This document shows, one piece after another, positions 1 through 6,078 of a stretch of DNA of 10,990 nucleotides (within the stretch, counting starts at the first letter, position 1; each line of letters begins with the position of its first letter). The notes under the pieces were generated by a model that was given only the letters and a program-made list of their open reading frames with translations, ran no database searches and had not been told where the DNA came from. The DNA lies in contig JAFWOP010000108.1 in the NCBI GenBank assembly GCA_017545365.1, forward strand, positions 1 to 10,990, read 5' to 3'. The stretch is from Bacteroidales bacterium. GTDB lineage: Bacteria > Bacteroidota > Bacteroidia > Bacteroidales > P3. Both the position numbers and the translations under genes were made by a program.

Positions 1-102
1 AGCATCGAAGATGCTGAATTTCAATAACCCCACACAAGGAACGCAGTGTGGGGTCAACGAAAACCCTACTACTCAGCGTCCCGGAGGGACGCGACAATGG
101 GA
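1..102. repeat. Cluster of three small palindromes
   Basis: Three perfect stem-loops lie close together: 1-15 (6-bp stem, GAA loop), 28-53 (8-bp stem, 10-base loop) and 76-92 (7-bp stem, GGA loop). The third is followed by GCGAC and AATGGGA. The same stem with an AAA loop occurs at 5418-5434, and the same trailing motif follows a different hairpin at 5355-5368, so the two gene-free zones share one repeat family. Such short palindromes resemble REP-like elements, but no associated transposase is visible. They could also act in transcript ends. The left edge may be cut by the window. Confidence 0.6.
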
Positions 103-141
103 AAGATTGGAAAAAAATCAGTCATACTTTATACTAGAGCG

Positions 142-162
142 TAAGAATTAAGAATTAAGAAT
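142..162. repeat. 7-bp tandem repeat (TAAGAAT x3)
   Basis: Three perfect head-to-tail copies of TAAGAAT. A related AATTGAGAATTAAGAA stretch lies at 643-658. This is low-complexity intergenic DNA with no visible gene link. Confidence 0.7.
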
Positions 163-175
163 TTGCTGCCGCACC

Positions 176-247
176 CTCAAACCTTTAAACTATAAGCTGT
201 AACCCCTAACCTTTAAGCTGTAACCTGTAACCTTTAACCCCTAACCA
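176..247. repeat. Irregular CTTTAA / CTGTAACC / CCCCTAACC repeat
   Basis: The stretch is built from interleaved short words: CCTTTAA, AAGCTGTAACC and AACCCCTAACC. The last word occurs at 201-211 and 236-246 and again at 801-811 next to the end of the first gene. It is a degenerate simple repeat with no coding sense in any frame. Confidence 0.6.
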
Positions 248-281
248 CAAGGCTCTTCGGGCCTTTATCGTTACTAAACAC

Positions 282-325
282 AAAAAATTGGGGGGAGGGT
301 CTTCGCAGAACGCAAAGTCCCTCCC
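282..325 (-). terminator. Possible intrinsic terminator, minus strand
   Basis: A GGGAGGG/CCCTCCC 7-bp stem (293-299 with 319-325) encloses a second imperfect stem (301-306 with 312-317, one mismatch). Read on the minus strand, the hairpin is followed by CCCAATTTTTTG, as expected of an intrinsic terminator. It would serve transcripts from the minus-strand genes ending at 821, but it lies about 500 bases beyond that stop, so it may instead be another palindromic repeat. A smaller hairpin, AAGGC...GCCTT with a 3-base loop, sits at 249-265. Confidence 0.4.
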
Positions 326-669
326 GTCCCCTCGTATTGAGTTTTGTTATGCAATCTTCAAATCACGAGCCTCGCCTCTCCCCTGTGGGTCATTTTCTCA
401 CCCTCTCATATAATACAGTCAAAAGTGCCGATTTCGTCACCCCCCCGGACGTGTTTTTTTGATTTTTTCACATATTTTAACTCATCAACGGTACTGAAGG
501 GAGGAATATGTGCTATTCCCTTACCCCCACAATCGAATCACTCCGCACCATGCCGACACACAGAAACCAGCACCGAAGCAACAGCCCAACAGCCCAACAA
601 AGGCAGGGTCTGCGCTCTACAGAGCTCCTACCTTTGTTTATGAATTGAGAATTAAGAACTGATTACTTG
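326..669. other. Gene-free stretch, nothing recognised
   Basis: No convincing gene or RNA is visible here. A 99-codon plus-strand reading frame at 344-643 crosses it, but its translation is low complexity (rich in Ser, Pro, Thr and Cys), shows no domain, and runs through C-rich and T-rich tracts. It is treated as chance. Confidence 0.5.
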
Positions 670-731
670 AATGCTTGAGCCGAAGGCCGCGAACACCGCT
701 GAAAAAAGTTAATAAAGTGAGTCAATGTGAT

Positions 732-770
732 AATGCTTGAGTAATTTGACCGCGCCAGCACTCAAGCATT
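732..770 (-). terminator. Inverted repeat downstream of the SGNH gene
   Basis: AATGCTTGAGT (732-742) pairs with ACTCAAGCATT (760-770), giving an 11-bp perfect stem with a 17-base loop. A third copy of AATGCTTGAG lies at 670-679. The hairpin sits about 50 bases past the stop at 821 on the minus strand. No good T-run follows on that strand, so it may be an RNA 3'-end stabiliser or just a repeat rather than a classical terminator. Confidence 0.4.
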
Positions 771-820
771 TACACAATCAGACAATCAAGCAACCCCTCT
801 AACCCCTAACCATTATGATA

Positions 821-2152
821 TCAATGTCTTTCGCAAAACCTCTTGAAAGCCTGGCTGCGGCGGCAGGGGGTCGTCTCGCCCAGGGCGGGAAAGTATTGTT
901 CCAAGTGGCAGTCCATCCGCCAGTCAATGCTATAGGGCGAGGGTATGGCGGCCAGGCTGTCGCGCACTGCCTGTATCTCGTCGGCATCATAGCAGAGCTC
1001 CAACAGCGCGCGATTGATGAAGCCGTTGCCACAATCGTATAACTGCACGGTACAATAAGAGAGCATTACATAGTCGGACCCGAGCAGCTCCTCCACCAGG
1101 TCGATGTCGGCCACTTTCTCGTAGGCGGGGTCATAATAGATGGAGCTGAAGTAGTACCAATAGCGGAAATGAGAAAAGAGGTCATGTATTGAGAAATTGG
1201 ATAGTATGTTCCAGAAGAAGGAGTCGCCAATGACCACCAACGAGGGGTTGCGCACAGGGGCAGGGTCGCCCAACGCCACGTCGACATACTGGTTGCGCTC
1301 GGTAGGAATAGGGAGCAGCAGGTTGAGCAGCCCTTCGAGGTCGCCGTCCGGCTCACGGGTGTCGGCGTAGTAAGGGCTTCCTATCACTACGGGGCGGATG
1401 GCAGGACCGAAGGTCTGCATATAGCGCATGATGGAGTCAAAGGCGTAGGTGCATGCTATATTACTCCAGTGCGTGCCCGTTTGAGTGAACAGGAGGTAGG
1501 GGGTGTGTCCGTTGAGGCTGTCGAAGCAGTGGCAGATGTCCACACAGCGGAAGTCGTAGGGCGAGTTGCGATAATAATCATATGCGCGGTGGTGCTCCTT
1601 CAGGCGGTCGCGGCGCGCCCTAGCACCTCGGTCGGGCAGATACTGGGGATAGATGCGGTCCTTGCCGGGCAGGATGGCAAGGAAAAGATGCACCCCCTGC
1701 TCTTCAAGAATGGCCTGCAACTTGGCAAGTCGGCTCATACGGCGGTAAAACACATTGCCCTTCTCATTGTCAGGAATGCCCAAGCTGTCGGGATAGAAAT
1801 GGTCGTAACAGTCGGTATAGTATTCGTCGACAAACCATGGCTCGAAAAGGTAGCTGTCCTTCCCCGCCACTACAGGTTTGGGGTTAGTGGAGCGGTGGTA
1901 GGCCGACCAAAGCAACTGGTTGTAGACTCGGATAGAAGGTTCGCGGAAGCCTTGGTGGTCTTTAACATATCGCTCCACCCTACCCTGCCACTCGCCGCTC
2001 ATGAAGTCGCCGAAGGTGAAACGCGGCTTCTCTTCCCTGACGTAGACCCCCTTTAGCGGCTCGAATTTAAAATACTGCGTCGCCCCCTGCAGGATAATGA
2101 ACAGGATAAGCATCAGGGTGGCGAGGCAGAGTATCTTGGGTATATAGCGCAT
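821..2152 (-). CDS. AlgX/AlgJ-like SGNH hydrolase-fold protein
   Basis: This 443-residue protein most likely takes part in O-acetylating a cell-surface or exported polysaccharide, together with the MBOAT protein encoded just upstream. It has one N-terminal membrane segment (about residues 5-23), so the rest should lie in the periplasm. The SGNH-like domain shows a GDSF block (309-312, putative nucleophile Ser311) and a GTHW block (226-229, His228). AlgX and AlgJ proteins carry an Asp two residues before that His (DTHW), whereas here it is Gly226. The fold and context fit acetyl transfer, but catalysis by a standard Ser-His-Asp triad is not assured. The start lies 5 bases after the MBOAT stop with no clear Shine-Dalgarno, which argues for co-transcription. 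The family is supported by motifs and neighbour; the polysaccharide substrate is unknown. Confidence 0.82.
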   Translation of the reverse strand: MRYIPKILCLATLMLILFIILQGATQYFKFEPLKGVYVREEKPRFTFGDFMSGEWQGRVERYVKDHQGFREPSIRVYNQLLWSAYHRSTNPKPVVAGKDSYLFEPWFVDEYYTDCYDHFYPDSLGIPDNEKGNVFYRRMSRLAKLQAILEEQGVHLFLAILPGKDRIYPQYLPDRGARARRDRLKEHHRAYDYYRNSPYDFRCVDICHCFDSLNGHTPYLLFTQTGTHWSNIACTYAFDSIMRYMQTFGPAIRPVVIGSPYYADTREPDGDLEGLLNLLLPIPTERNQYVDVALGDPAPVRNPSLVVIGDSFFWNILSNFSIHDLFSHFRYWYYFSSIYYDPAYEKVADIDLVEELLGSDYVMLSYCTVQLYDCGNGFINRALLELCYDADEIQAVRDSLAAIPSPYSIDWRMDCHLEQYFPALGETTPCRRSQAFKRFCERH

Positions 2153-2157
2153 AGGGG

Positions 2158-3570
2158 TCAGAATCGGAAATAGATGAAAGGACTGAAATCAGTGGTGGCC
2201 AATGCCAGGAGGCAGAAGATGAATAACAAGCAGGCAACCGGCCACACCACAATGTGCTGGAGGTTGCCGTAGTTGGTGTAGAAGGCCCACCGCTCAAGTT
2301 TCTTGCCAAAGGGGAAGAGGGTGAGAAAGGCAAAGACCAATGCCAACAGAATGGTGACATAGTACTGCGGATGCTCCGTCAGGGCGAAGCCGTCCAGGTC
2401 AAACGAGAAGAGCCTACGGATAAAGAGCCAGCAGGTAGGCAAGTCCTCGATGCGGAAGATGGCCCAGCCCACCAGCAGCACGACGAAGGTGGGCAGCACA
2501 CGCCACCCCTTGTGCTGCCGTCCGATGCCCGTCAGACGCTCCAGCACCAGGAAGCAGCCGTGGTAGGCACCCCACAACACAAAATTCCAGCTGGCACCAT
2601 GCCACAAGCCGCTGAGCAGAAACACCACCCACAGGTTCACATAAGTGCGCCCCCTACCCTTGCGGTTGCCGCCCAAGGGGATGTAGAGATAGTTGCGCAT
2701 GAAGGCCCCCAGTGTGATGTGCCAACGGCGCCAGAACTCGCTGATGCTGGCCGAAGTGTAGGGATTGTCGAAATTCTCAGGGAACTTGAATCCCATGATG
2801 CGACCCAGGCCGATGGCCATATCGCTATACCCTGAGAAGTCAAAATAGAGCTGCATGGTGTATGCAATAATGGTAATCCAAGCCGTGCCCATATCCATGC
2901 CAGCAATGTCGCCACCCAGCACCACATCCACCGTGCGCCCTATCACGTCCGCCACCAGCACCTTCTTGCTCAAGCCTATCACAAAACGGTAGAAGCCCTG
3001 CAGGCACTCCTCCCACCGCAGCCGCCGCCGCGCCGTAATCTGGTCGGCAATGTCGGTGTATCGCACGATGGGACCCGCTATCAGCTGGGGGAACATGATG
3101 ATGTACACCACATAGTCGGTCAGCCGCTCCATCGGCTCGTTCACCCCGCGGTAGGTGTCCACCACATAAGTCACCGACTGGAACGTGAAGAAGCTGATGC
3201 CTATGGGCAGCAGCACCTTGGCCCACGGCAGGGCACCCAACCCCAAGGCCGACAGAAAGGCGTTGAGGTTGTCGACAAAGAAATTGGCATACTTGAAATA
3301 AGCCAGCAGCCCCAGGCTCAGCACGAGGGCCGCCGCACAGAACAGCTTCTTCGCCCCCTTGCCCCGCGCCTGGTGCATGGCCCTGACCAGATAGTAATTC
3401 GCCACCGTAGAGGCCAGCAGGATAAGGACAAAGTCGGGCGCTCCCCAGGCATAGAAAAGCAACGACCCCGCCAGCAGCACCACATTGCGCCCTCTCGGCG
3501 GCACCGCGAAATAGACCACCAGAAACAGCGGCAGAAAGCACAAAAGGAATATGTGGCTGCTGAAAATCAC
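2158..3570 (-). CDS. MBOAT O-acyltransferase, AlgI type
   Basis: This is a polytopic membrane acyltransferase that would pass acetyl groups across the inner membrane to a polysaccharide O-acetylation machine. At 470 residues it matches the usual AlgI length. Family landmarks are visible in order: an FSS...FL..FLP start, PQLIAGPIVRY (161-171), FDFSGYSDMAIGLG (243-256), NPYTSASISEFWRRWHITL (269-287), and LWHGASWNFVLWGAYHG (322-338) with the catalytic His324. Roughly ten hydrophobic segments are spread over its length. The start codon is GTG (3568-3570); an in-frame TGA lies three codons upstream, so no longer start is possible, and the N-terminus fits the family. It precedes the SGNH protein by 5 bases, the classical AlgI plus AlgX/J partnership. 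The acceptor (capsule, exopolysaccharide, O-antigen or other glycan) cannot be told from this window. Confidence 0.93.
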   Translation of the reverse strand: MIFSSHIFLLCFLPLFLVVYFAVPPRGRNVVLLAGSLLFYAWGAPDFVLILLASTVANYYLVRAMHQARGKGAKKLFCAAALVLSLGLLAYFKYANFFVDNLNAFLSALGLGALPWAKVLLPIGISFFTFQSVTYVVDTYRGVNEPMERLTDYVVYIIMFPQLIAGPIVRYTDIADQITARRRLRWEECLQGFYRFVIGLSKKVLVADVIGRTVDVVLGGDIAGMDMGTAWITIIAYTMQLYFDFSGYSDMAIGLGRIMGFKFPENFDNPYTSASISEFWRRWHITLGAFMRNYLYIPLGGNRKGRGRTYVNLWVVFLLSGLWHGASWNFVLWGAYHGCFLVLERLTGIGRQHKGWRVLPTFVVLLVGWAIFRIEDLPTCWLFIRRLFSFDLDGFALTEHPQYYVTILLALVFAFLTLFPFGKKLERWAFYTNYGNLQHIVVWPVACLLFIFCLLALATTDFSPFIYFRF

Positions 3571-3618
3571 CCGAATTCAGAATGTGTTATTCTTTGGCGC
3601 GGTCAAATGATTCAAGTA

Positions 3619-3644
3619 TTAACGAATTAACGAATTAACGAATT
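3619..3644. repeat. 8-bp tandem repeat (TTAACGAA x3)
   Basis: Three perfect copies of TTAACGAA plus two more bases lie between the GTG start of the MBOAT gene and the marC stop. This spacer (3571-3646) may carry the MBOAT promoter, but no clear Bacteroidales -33/-7 boxes are visible. Confidence 0.75.
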
Positions 3645-3646
3645 CA

Positions 3647-4228
3647 TTACAACGACTGGATGATGCTGCCCAAGTTGGTGGTGAAGAGCTTGACACCGAT
3701 GGCCAGCAGGATTACGCCGAAGAACTTCCTCAGGATAGAGACCAGCGTGGCCCCCAGCATACGCTCCAACTTGTCGATATAGCGAAGCACCATATAGTCA
3801 AGCACTATGTTGAACAGCAAAGCAATCAGTATGTTGATGTCGGCATACTCGGCCCGCAGCGAGATGATGGTCGTCAACGCCCCGGGACCCGCTATCAGCG
3901 GGAAAGCTATGGGCACCACCGTCGAGCCGCCGCCCGCCGGGTCGTTCTTGAATATCTCCACCCCCAAAATCATCTCAAAGGCCATGATGAACAGGACGAT
4001 GGAACCAGCCACAGCAAACGACTGGATGTCAACGCCGAACAACTTCAACGCCGCATCGCCCAAGAAGAAGAACACCACAAAGATACCCAACGAGATTAGA
4101 GCGGCAAATAGCGGATGATACTTGTTCCCACTCTGCTTCAGCGACAAGAAAATCGGGATGGAACCCGTAATGTCAATAATGGCGAAGAGGACGAGAAACG
4201 CACCTACAACCTGTCTGATGTCTATCAT
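3647..4228 (-). CDS. MarC (UPF0056) family membrane protein
   Basis: This is a 193-residue, very hydrophobic protein with about six membrane segments, the usual size for the MarC family. The diagnostic VPIAFPLIAGPGALTT block is present in the middle (about 106-121), and the N-terminal FLVLFAIIDITGSIPIFLSL also fits. The family sits in the inner membrane. Despite the old name, a role in multiple antibiotic resistance has not held up, and the transported substrate is unknown. It is divergent from adk and lies 76 bases upstream of the MBOAT gene on the same strand. The two could be co-transcribed, but the spacer contains a repeat and nothing links their functions. Confidence 0.92.
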   Translation of the reverse strand: MIDIRQVVGAFLVLFAIIDITGSIPIFLSLKQSGNKYHPLFAALISLGIFVVFFFLGDAALKLFGVDIQSFAVAGSIVLFIMAFEMILGVEIFKNDPAGGGSTVVPIAFPLIAGPGALTTIISLRAEYADINILIALLFNIVLDYMVLRYIDKLERMLGATLVSILRKFFGVILLAIGVKLFTTNLGSIIQSL

Positions 4229-4267
4229 AATTTATGAACAATAAATTAATAACAAAACGTCACTAGA

Positions 4268-4325
4268 ACGTTTTCGATAAGCCGGATGCAGACGAACTTG
4301 TTCGTATGCTGAGGCGAGAAAACGT
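4268..4325. promoter_or_regulatory. Large imperfect hairpin in the marC/adk spacer
   Basis: An 8-bp outer stem (4268-4275 with 4318-4325), a 3-bp middle stem (4281-4283 with 4313-4315) and an inner stem (4288-4297 with 4300-4309, one mismatch, TT loop) nest into one 58-base imperfect palindrome. A second small hairpin with a GAA loop follows at 4328-4340, and a perfect 16-bp A/T palindrome at 4349-4364. The spacer separates two divergent genes, so the structure could lie in a 5' leader, be an operator, or be a fossil repeat. No promoter boxes were recognised with confidence in 4229-4463. Confidence 0.45.
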
Positions 4326-4463
4326 CTGTTTCGAAGAAACTAACGTAAAATAATAATTATTATTGCCACCCCACACTAAAAAAACACTTTCTGCGTTATA
4401 TAGCAAAACAAACCCATCCCCCCTATAGAAACAATAGTACCCATAGTAAATCCCCCCAAAAGA

Positions 4464-5129
4464 ATGAAAAACATCATACTCTTCGGCGCCCCCGGCGCCG
4501 GCAAAGGCACCCAGGCCGCACTCCTGGCCGAGAAATTCAACCTCATCCACCTCTCCACCGGCGAGATGCTTCGCAAAGAGGTGGCCCTCGACACCCCGCT
4601 AGGACGGCGCGTTAAAGACATCATGCTGCGGGGCGACCTCGTGGGTGACGACATCGTGGTGAACCTCATAGCCAAAGCCATCGACCAAGGCTACGGCCAG
4701 CCCATGGACGAATGGGACGAAGTGCGCCTCCGCCGTGCCTGCGGGCTGAAGGACGACGACCCACTGCCCGAAAAGCCACAACCCTCCATCATCTACGACG
4801 GCTTCCCCCGCACCGTCCAACAATGCCAGATGCTCGAATTCATCTTCCGCCAGAAAGGGCGCAAGCTCGATGCCGTCATCTCCATCGACGTGCCCCAAGA
4901 AGAGCTGGTGCGGCGCATCCACGAGCGGGCACTTGTCAGCAACCGCAGCGACGACACCGAAGAGGTCATCCGCCACCGCCTCGAAGAATACGAGCAAAAG
5001 ACACGCCCAGTCCTCGACTACTACAAAGTCTCCGGCCGCCTCATCTGCATCGACGGCAGCGGCGAAATATCCGAGACCAACGGCCGCCTCTGCCAAATCC
5101 TCGACAAGCTAATGTCCACACACCTTTGA
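4464..5129 (+). CDS. adk: Adenylate kinase with internal insertion
   Basis: The enzyme interconverts ATP plus AMP and two ADP in the cytoplasm. The P-loop is GAPGAGKGT (8-16), the AMP-binding region has STGEMLR (31-37), DGFPRT stands at 112-117, and the short LID region with SNRSDDT (159-165) leads to an EEYEQKTRPVLDYY helix (174-187). The LID has no Cys4 zinc site, as usual in Bacteroidota. At 221 residues it is longer than the roughly 190 typical of such enzymes. The surplus is mainly between about residues 76 and 108, a charged stretch (DEWDEVRLRRACGLKDDD, then Pro-rich) where most homologues have fewer than ten residues. The reading frame is intact and the catalytic motifs are complete, so it should be active. 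It is the only plus-strand gene in the window. Confidence 0.96.
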   Translation: MKNIILFGAPGAGKGTQAALLAEKFNLIHLSTGEMLRKEVALDTPLGRRVKDIMLRGDLVGDDIVVNLIAKAIDQGYGQPMDEWDEVRLRRACGLKDDDPLPEKPQPSIIYDGFPRTVQQCQMLEFIFRQKGRKLDAVISIDVPQEELVRRIHERALVSNRSDDTEEVIRHRLEEYEQKTRPVLDYYKVSGRLICIDGSGEISETNGRLCQILDKLMSTHL

Positions 5130-5155
5130 AGCTTGATTGTCTGATTTCTGGATTT

Positions 5156-5168
5156 CCGCCGCAGGCGG
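5156..5168 (+). terminator. Weak terminator-like hairpin after adk
   Basis: CCGCC-GCA-GGCGG forms a 5-bp GC stem 26 bases after the adk stop, followed by a loosely T-rich TAGTATTTCTTCC tail. The position is right for transcript ending, but stem and T-run are both weak. Confidence 0.3.
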
Positions 5169-5227
5169 GGTAGTATTTCTTCCCGCTTCATCCCGTTTTG
5201 TATACGCCTTGTCTCCAATCTTAGGAG

Positions 5228-5271
5228 CGAAGGCACGACGAAGGCATGACAAAGGCAGAACAGAAGCGACC
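5228..5271. repeat. 11-bp imperfect tandem repeat, four units
   Basis: Units at 5228-5238, 5239-5249, 5250-5260 and 5261-5271 follow the pattern CGAAGGCACGA. The first two differ at one base and the later two are more diverged. No reading frame here is convincing. Confidence 0.65.
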
Positions 5272-5289
5272 GTCTATATATTATAGGGG

Positions 5290-5482
5290 ACTTCTATTAA
5301 TCACCTCGGAGAGGTGAGACTATTAATAACACCGTACAAGCAATGTACGGTGTCGCGACCGAATGGGAGCAACATCGTATATTGCGCAGTGCCGTGACAC
5401 TCAGACACCTGAGAACTGCGTCCCAAAGGGACGCGACATATATACAAAATTTAGGCCACTTCTATTAATTGCATGCAATTAA
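5290..5482. repeat. Palindromic repeat cluster bounded by ACTTCTATTAAT
   Basis: ACTTCTATTAAT occurs at 5290-5301 and 5458-5469. After the first copy comes a 7-bp hairpin with a GGA loop (5301-5317), then a 10-bp perfect hairpin (5329-5353), then a GCGTCCC hairpin with an AAA loop (5418-5434) that matches the one at 76-92. The second copy runs into a perfect 18-bp palindrome (5465-5482). Another stem, CGCAGT/ACTGCG (5385-5390 with 5415-5420), could compete with the third hairpin. The arrangement suggests a composite, possibly mobile, non-coding element shared with 1-102. No coding sense is seen. Confidence 0.6.
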
Positions 5483-5529
5483 AGTCTCTAATTCTTATCA
5501 AATTCAAAATATGTAATTTACAAATTCTA

Positions 5530-5560
5530 CAATTCTCTAATTCTTGATAAACAGAAATCC
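5530..5560 (+). repeat. 31-bp direct repeat, copy 1
   Basis: This copy matches 5732-5762 with one mismatch. It starts CAATTCTCTAATTCTTGATAA and ends GAAATCC. Similarity continues loosely past the end (an ACCC word, then AATGCCC followed by a G-run), so the duplicated unit may be about 60 bases. The bases between the copies contain the doubled word AAAGTGGGAC and no accepted gene. Confidence 0.7.
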
Positions 5561-5731
5561 TCTTTATAGAACCCATCTTTACCAAAAAATGCCCCAAATC
5601 AGGGTGCCATTTTTCAGAAAAAAAAGTGGGACAAAGTGGGACCTGATTACAATTACAATAGGGATGAGATCTATGGTTATAGTCCTGCTGTCTCTATGTT
5701 AATCGGCAGTGATTCACACATTCTAATTCTC

Positions 5732-5762
5732 CAATTCTCTAATTCTTGATAAATAGAAATCC
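5732..5762 (+). repeat. 31-bp direct repeat, copy 2
   Basis: This is the second copy of the repeat at 5530-5560, 202 bases downstream in the same orientation, with C to T as the only change. The interval 5570-5746 happens to be open in one plus-strand frame (59 codons) but has no upstream start codon. Confidence 0.7.
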
Positions 5763-5850
5763 CCTCATAAACCCTAATGCCCGATTGGGGTTAATTTATA
5801 CTTTCTTAATGCTTCCGATTTGATTTCGCCGTTGTTTCTCCTACCAAAAT

Positions 5851-5883
5851 TAAATCCAAACTAAATCCAAACTAAGACCAAAC
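5851..5883. repeat. 11-bp tandem repeat (TAAATCCAAAC x3)
   Basis: Two perfect units (5851-5861, 5862-5872) are followed by one unit with two changes (5873-5883). It lies just before the strong hairpin at 5904-5952. Confidence 0.7.
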
Positions 5884-5903
5884 AAAATACAATCTAACAA
5901 GAG

Positions 5904-5952
5904 AAAGCACGGCGCGGGGACCCGCCGTCGCGGGGGTCGTGCGCCGTGCTTT
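5904..5952. terminator. Strong GC-rich hairpin between convergent genes
   Basis: AAAGCACGGCGC (5904-5915) pairs perfectly with GCGCCGTGCTTT (5941-5952). An inner GACCC/GGGTC-type stem with a 2-base bulge sits within the 25-base interior. The ends are A-run and T-run, so it could stop transcripts from both sides: adk from the left and the lipoprotein genes ending near 6072 from the right. On the minus strand the tail TTTCTCTTGTTAG is T-rich. It is the strongest structure in the window; its distance from adk (about 775 bases) makes service to the minus-strand genes more likely. Confidence 0.55.
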
Positions 5953-6013
5953 GCTGTCTGAGCAGTTCTTGGCTTATCTGATTATGGCCTTTATTTTGTA
6001 CTTTCCATCTTTC

Positions 6014-6025
6014 GGGGGGGGGGGG
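6014..6025. repeat. Run of 12 G
   Basis: This is a perfect homopolymer of 12 G (12 C on the minus strand), two bases beyond the stop codon of the CTD tail at 6028. Such runs slip readily during replication and sequencing, so its exact length is uncertain. It is downstream of the neighbouring coding frames, so slippage would not switch them on or off. Confidence 0.9.
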
Positions 6026-6027
6026 CG

Positions 6028-6078
6028 TCATTCGAGGATGAGTTTCTGTGTGCTGGGATGGACTTCCACTTTTAATTC
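6028..6078 (-). pseudogene. Orphan T9SS sorting-domain tail
   Basis: On the minus strand this frame reads ELKVEVHPSTQKLILE then TGA. The last eight residues, STQKLILE, are identical to the end of the protease at 7666-9465, and 19 bases (6038-6056 and 7676-7694) match exactly. The frame differs from that of the lipoprotein ending at 6072 and overlaps its last codons; an in-frame stop lies upstream at 6103-6105. It therefore looks like the fossil of a secreted protein's C-terminal domain, or the scar of a CTD exchange, rather than a gene. Alternatively, a frameshift separated it from the lipoprotein, although the paralogue of that lipoprotein ends at the same place without such a tail. Confidence 0.6.

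Noticed and set aside
344..643. 99-codon plus-strand open frame in the left gene-free region
   Set aside because: The translation is low complexity, shows no domain or signal, runs through homopolymer tracts, and no neighbouring gene supports it.
1..820. CRISPR array or RNA gene in the repeat-rich left region
   Set aside because: The repeats are simple and irregular without equal spacers, and no tRNA, rRNA or known riboswitch pattern was seen.
1469..2056. 195-codon plus-strand frame opposite the SGNH gene
   Set aside because: It is antisense to a well-supported gene, and its sequence is explained by that gene's codon pattern.
2840..3541. 233-codon minus-strand frame within the MBOAT gene
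   Set aside because: It is a shifted frame of the MBOAT gene, rich in Gly, Ala and Cys. The MBOAT frame has all family motifs.
4263..4550. 95-codon minus-strand frame across the marC/adk spacer
   Set aside because: It overlaps the adk start antisense, is open partly because the spacer is palindromic, and has an A/T-driven composition without a domain.
4599..5096. 165-codon minus-strand frame opposite adk
   Set aside because: It is antisense to adenylate kinase, which has complete catalytic motifs.
5570..5749. 59-codon plus-strand open stretch between the 31-bp repeats
   Set aside because: There is no start codon near its beginning, a second frame is equally open, and no family was recognised. 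It is mentioned only with the repeats.
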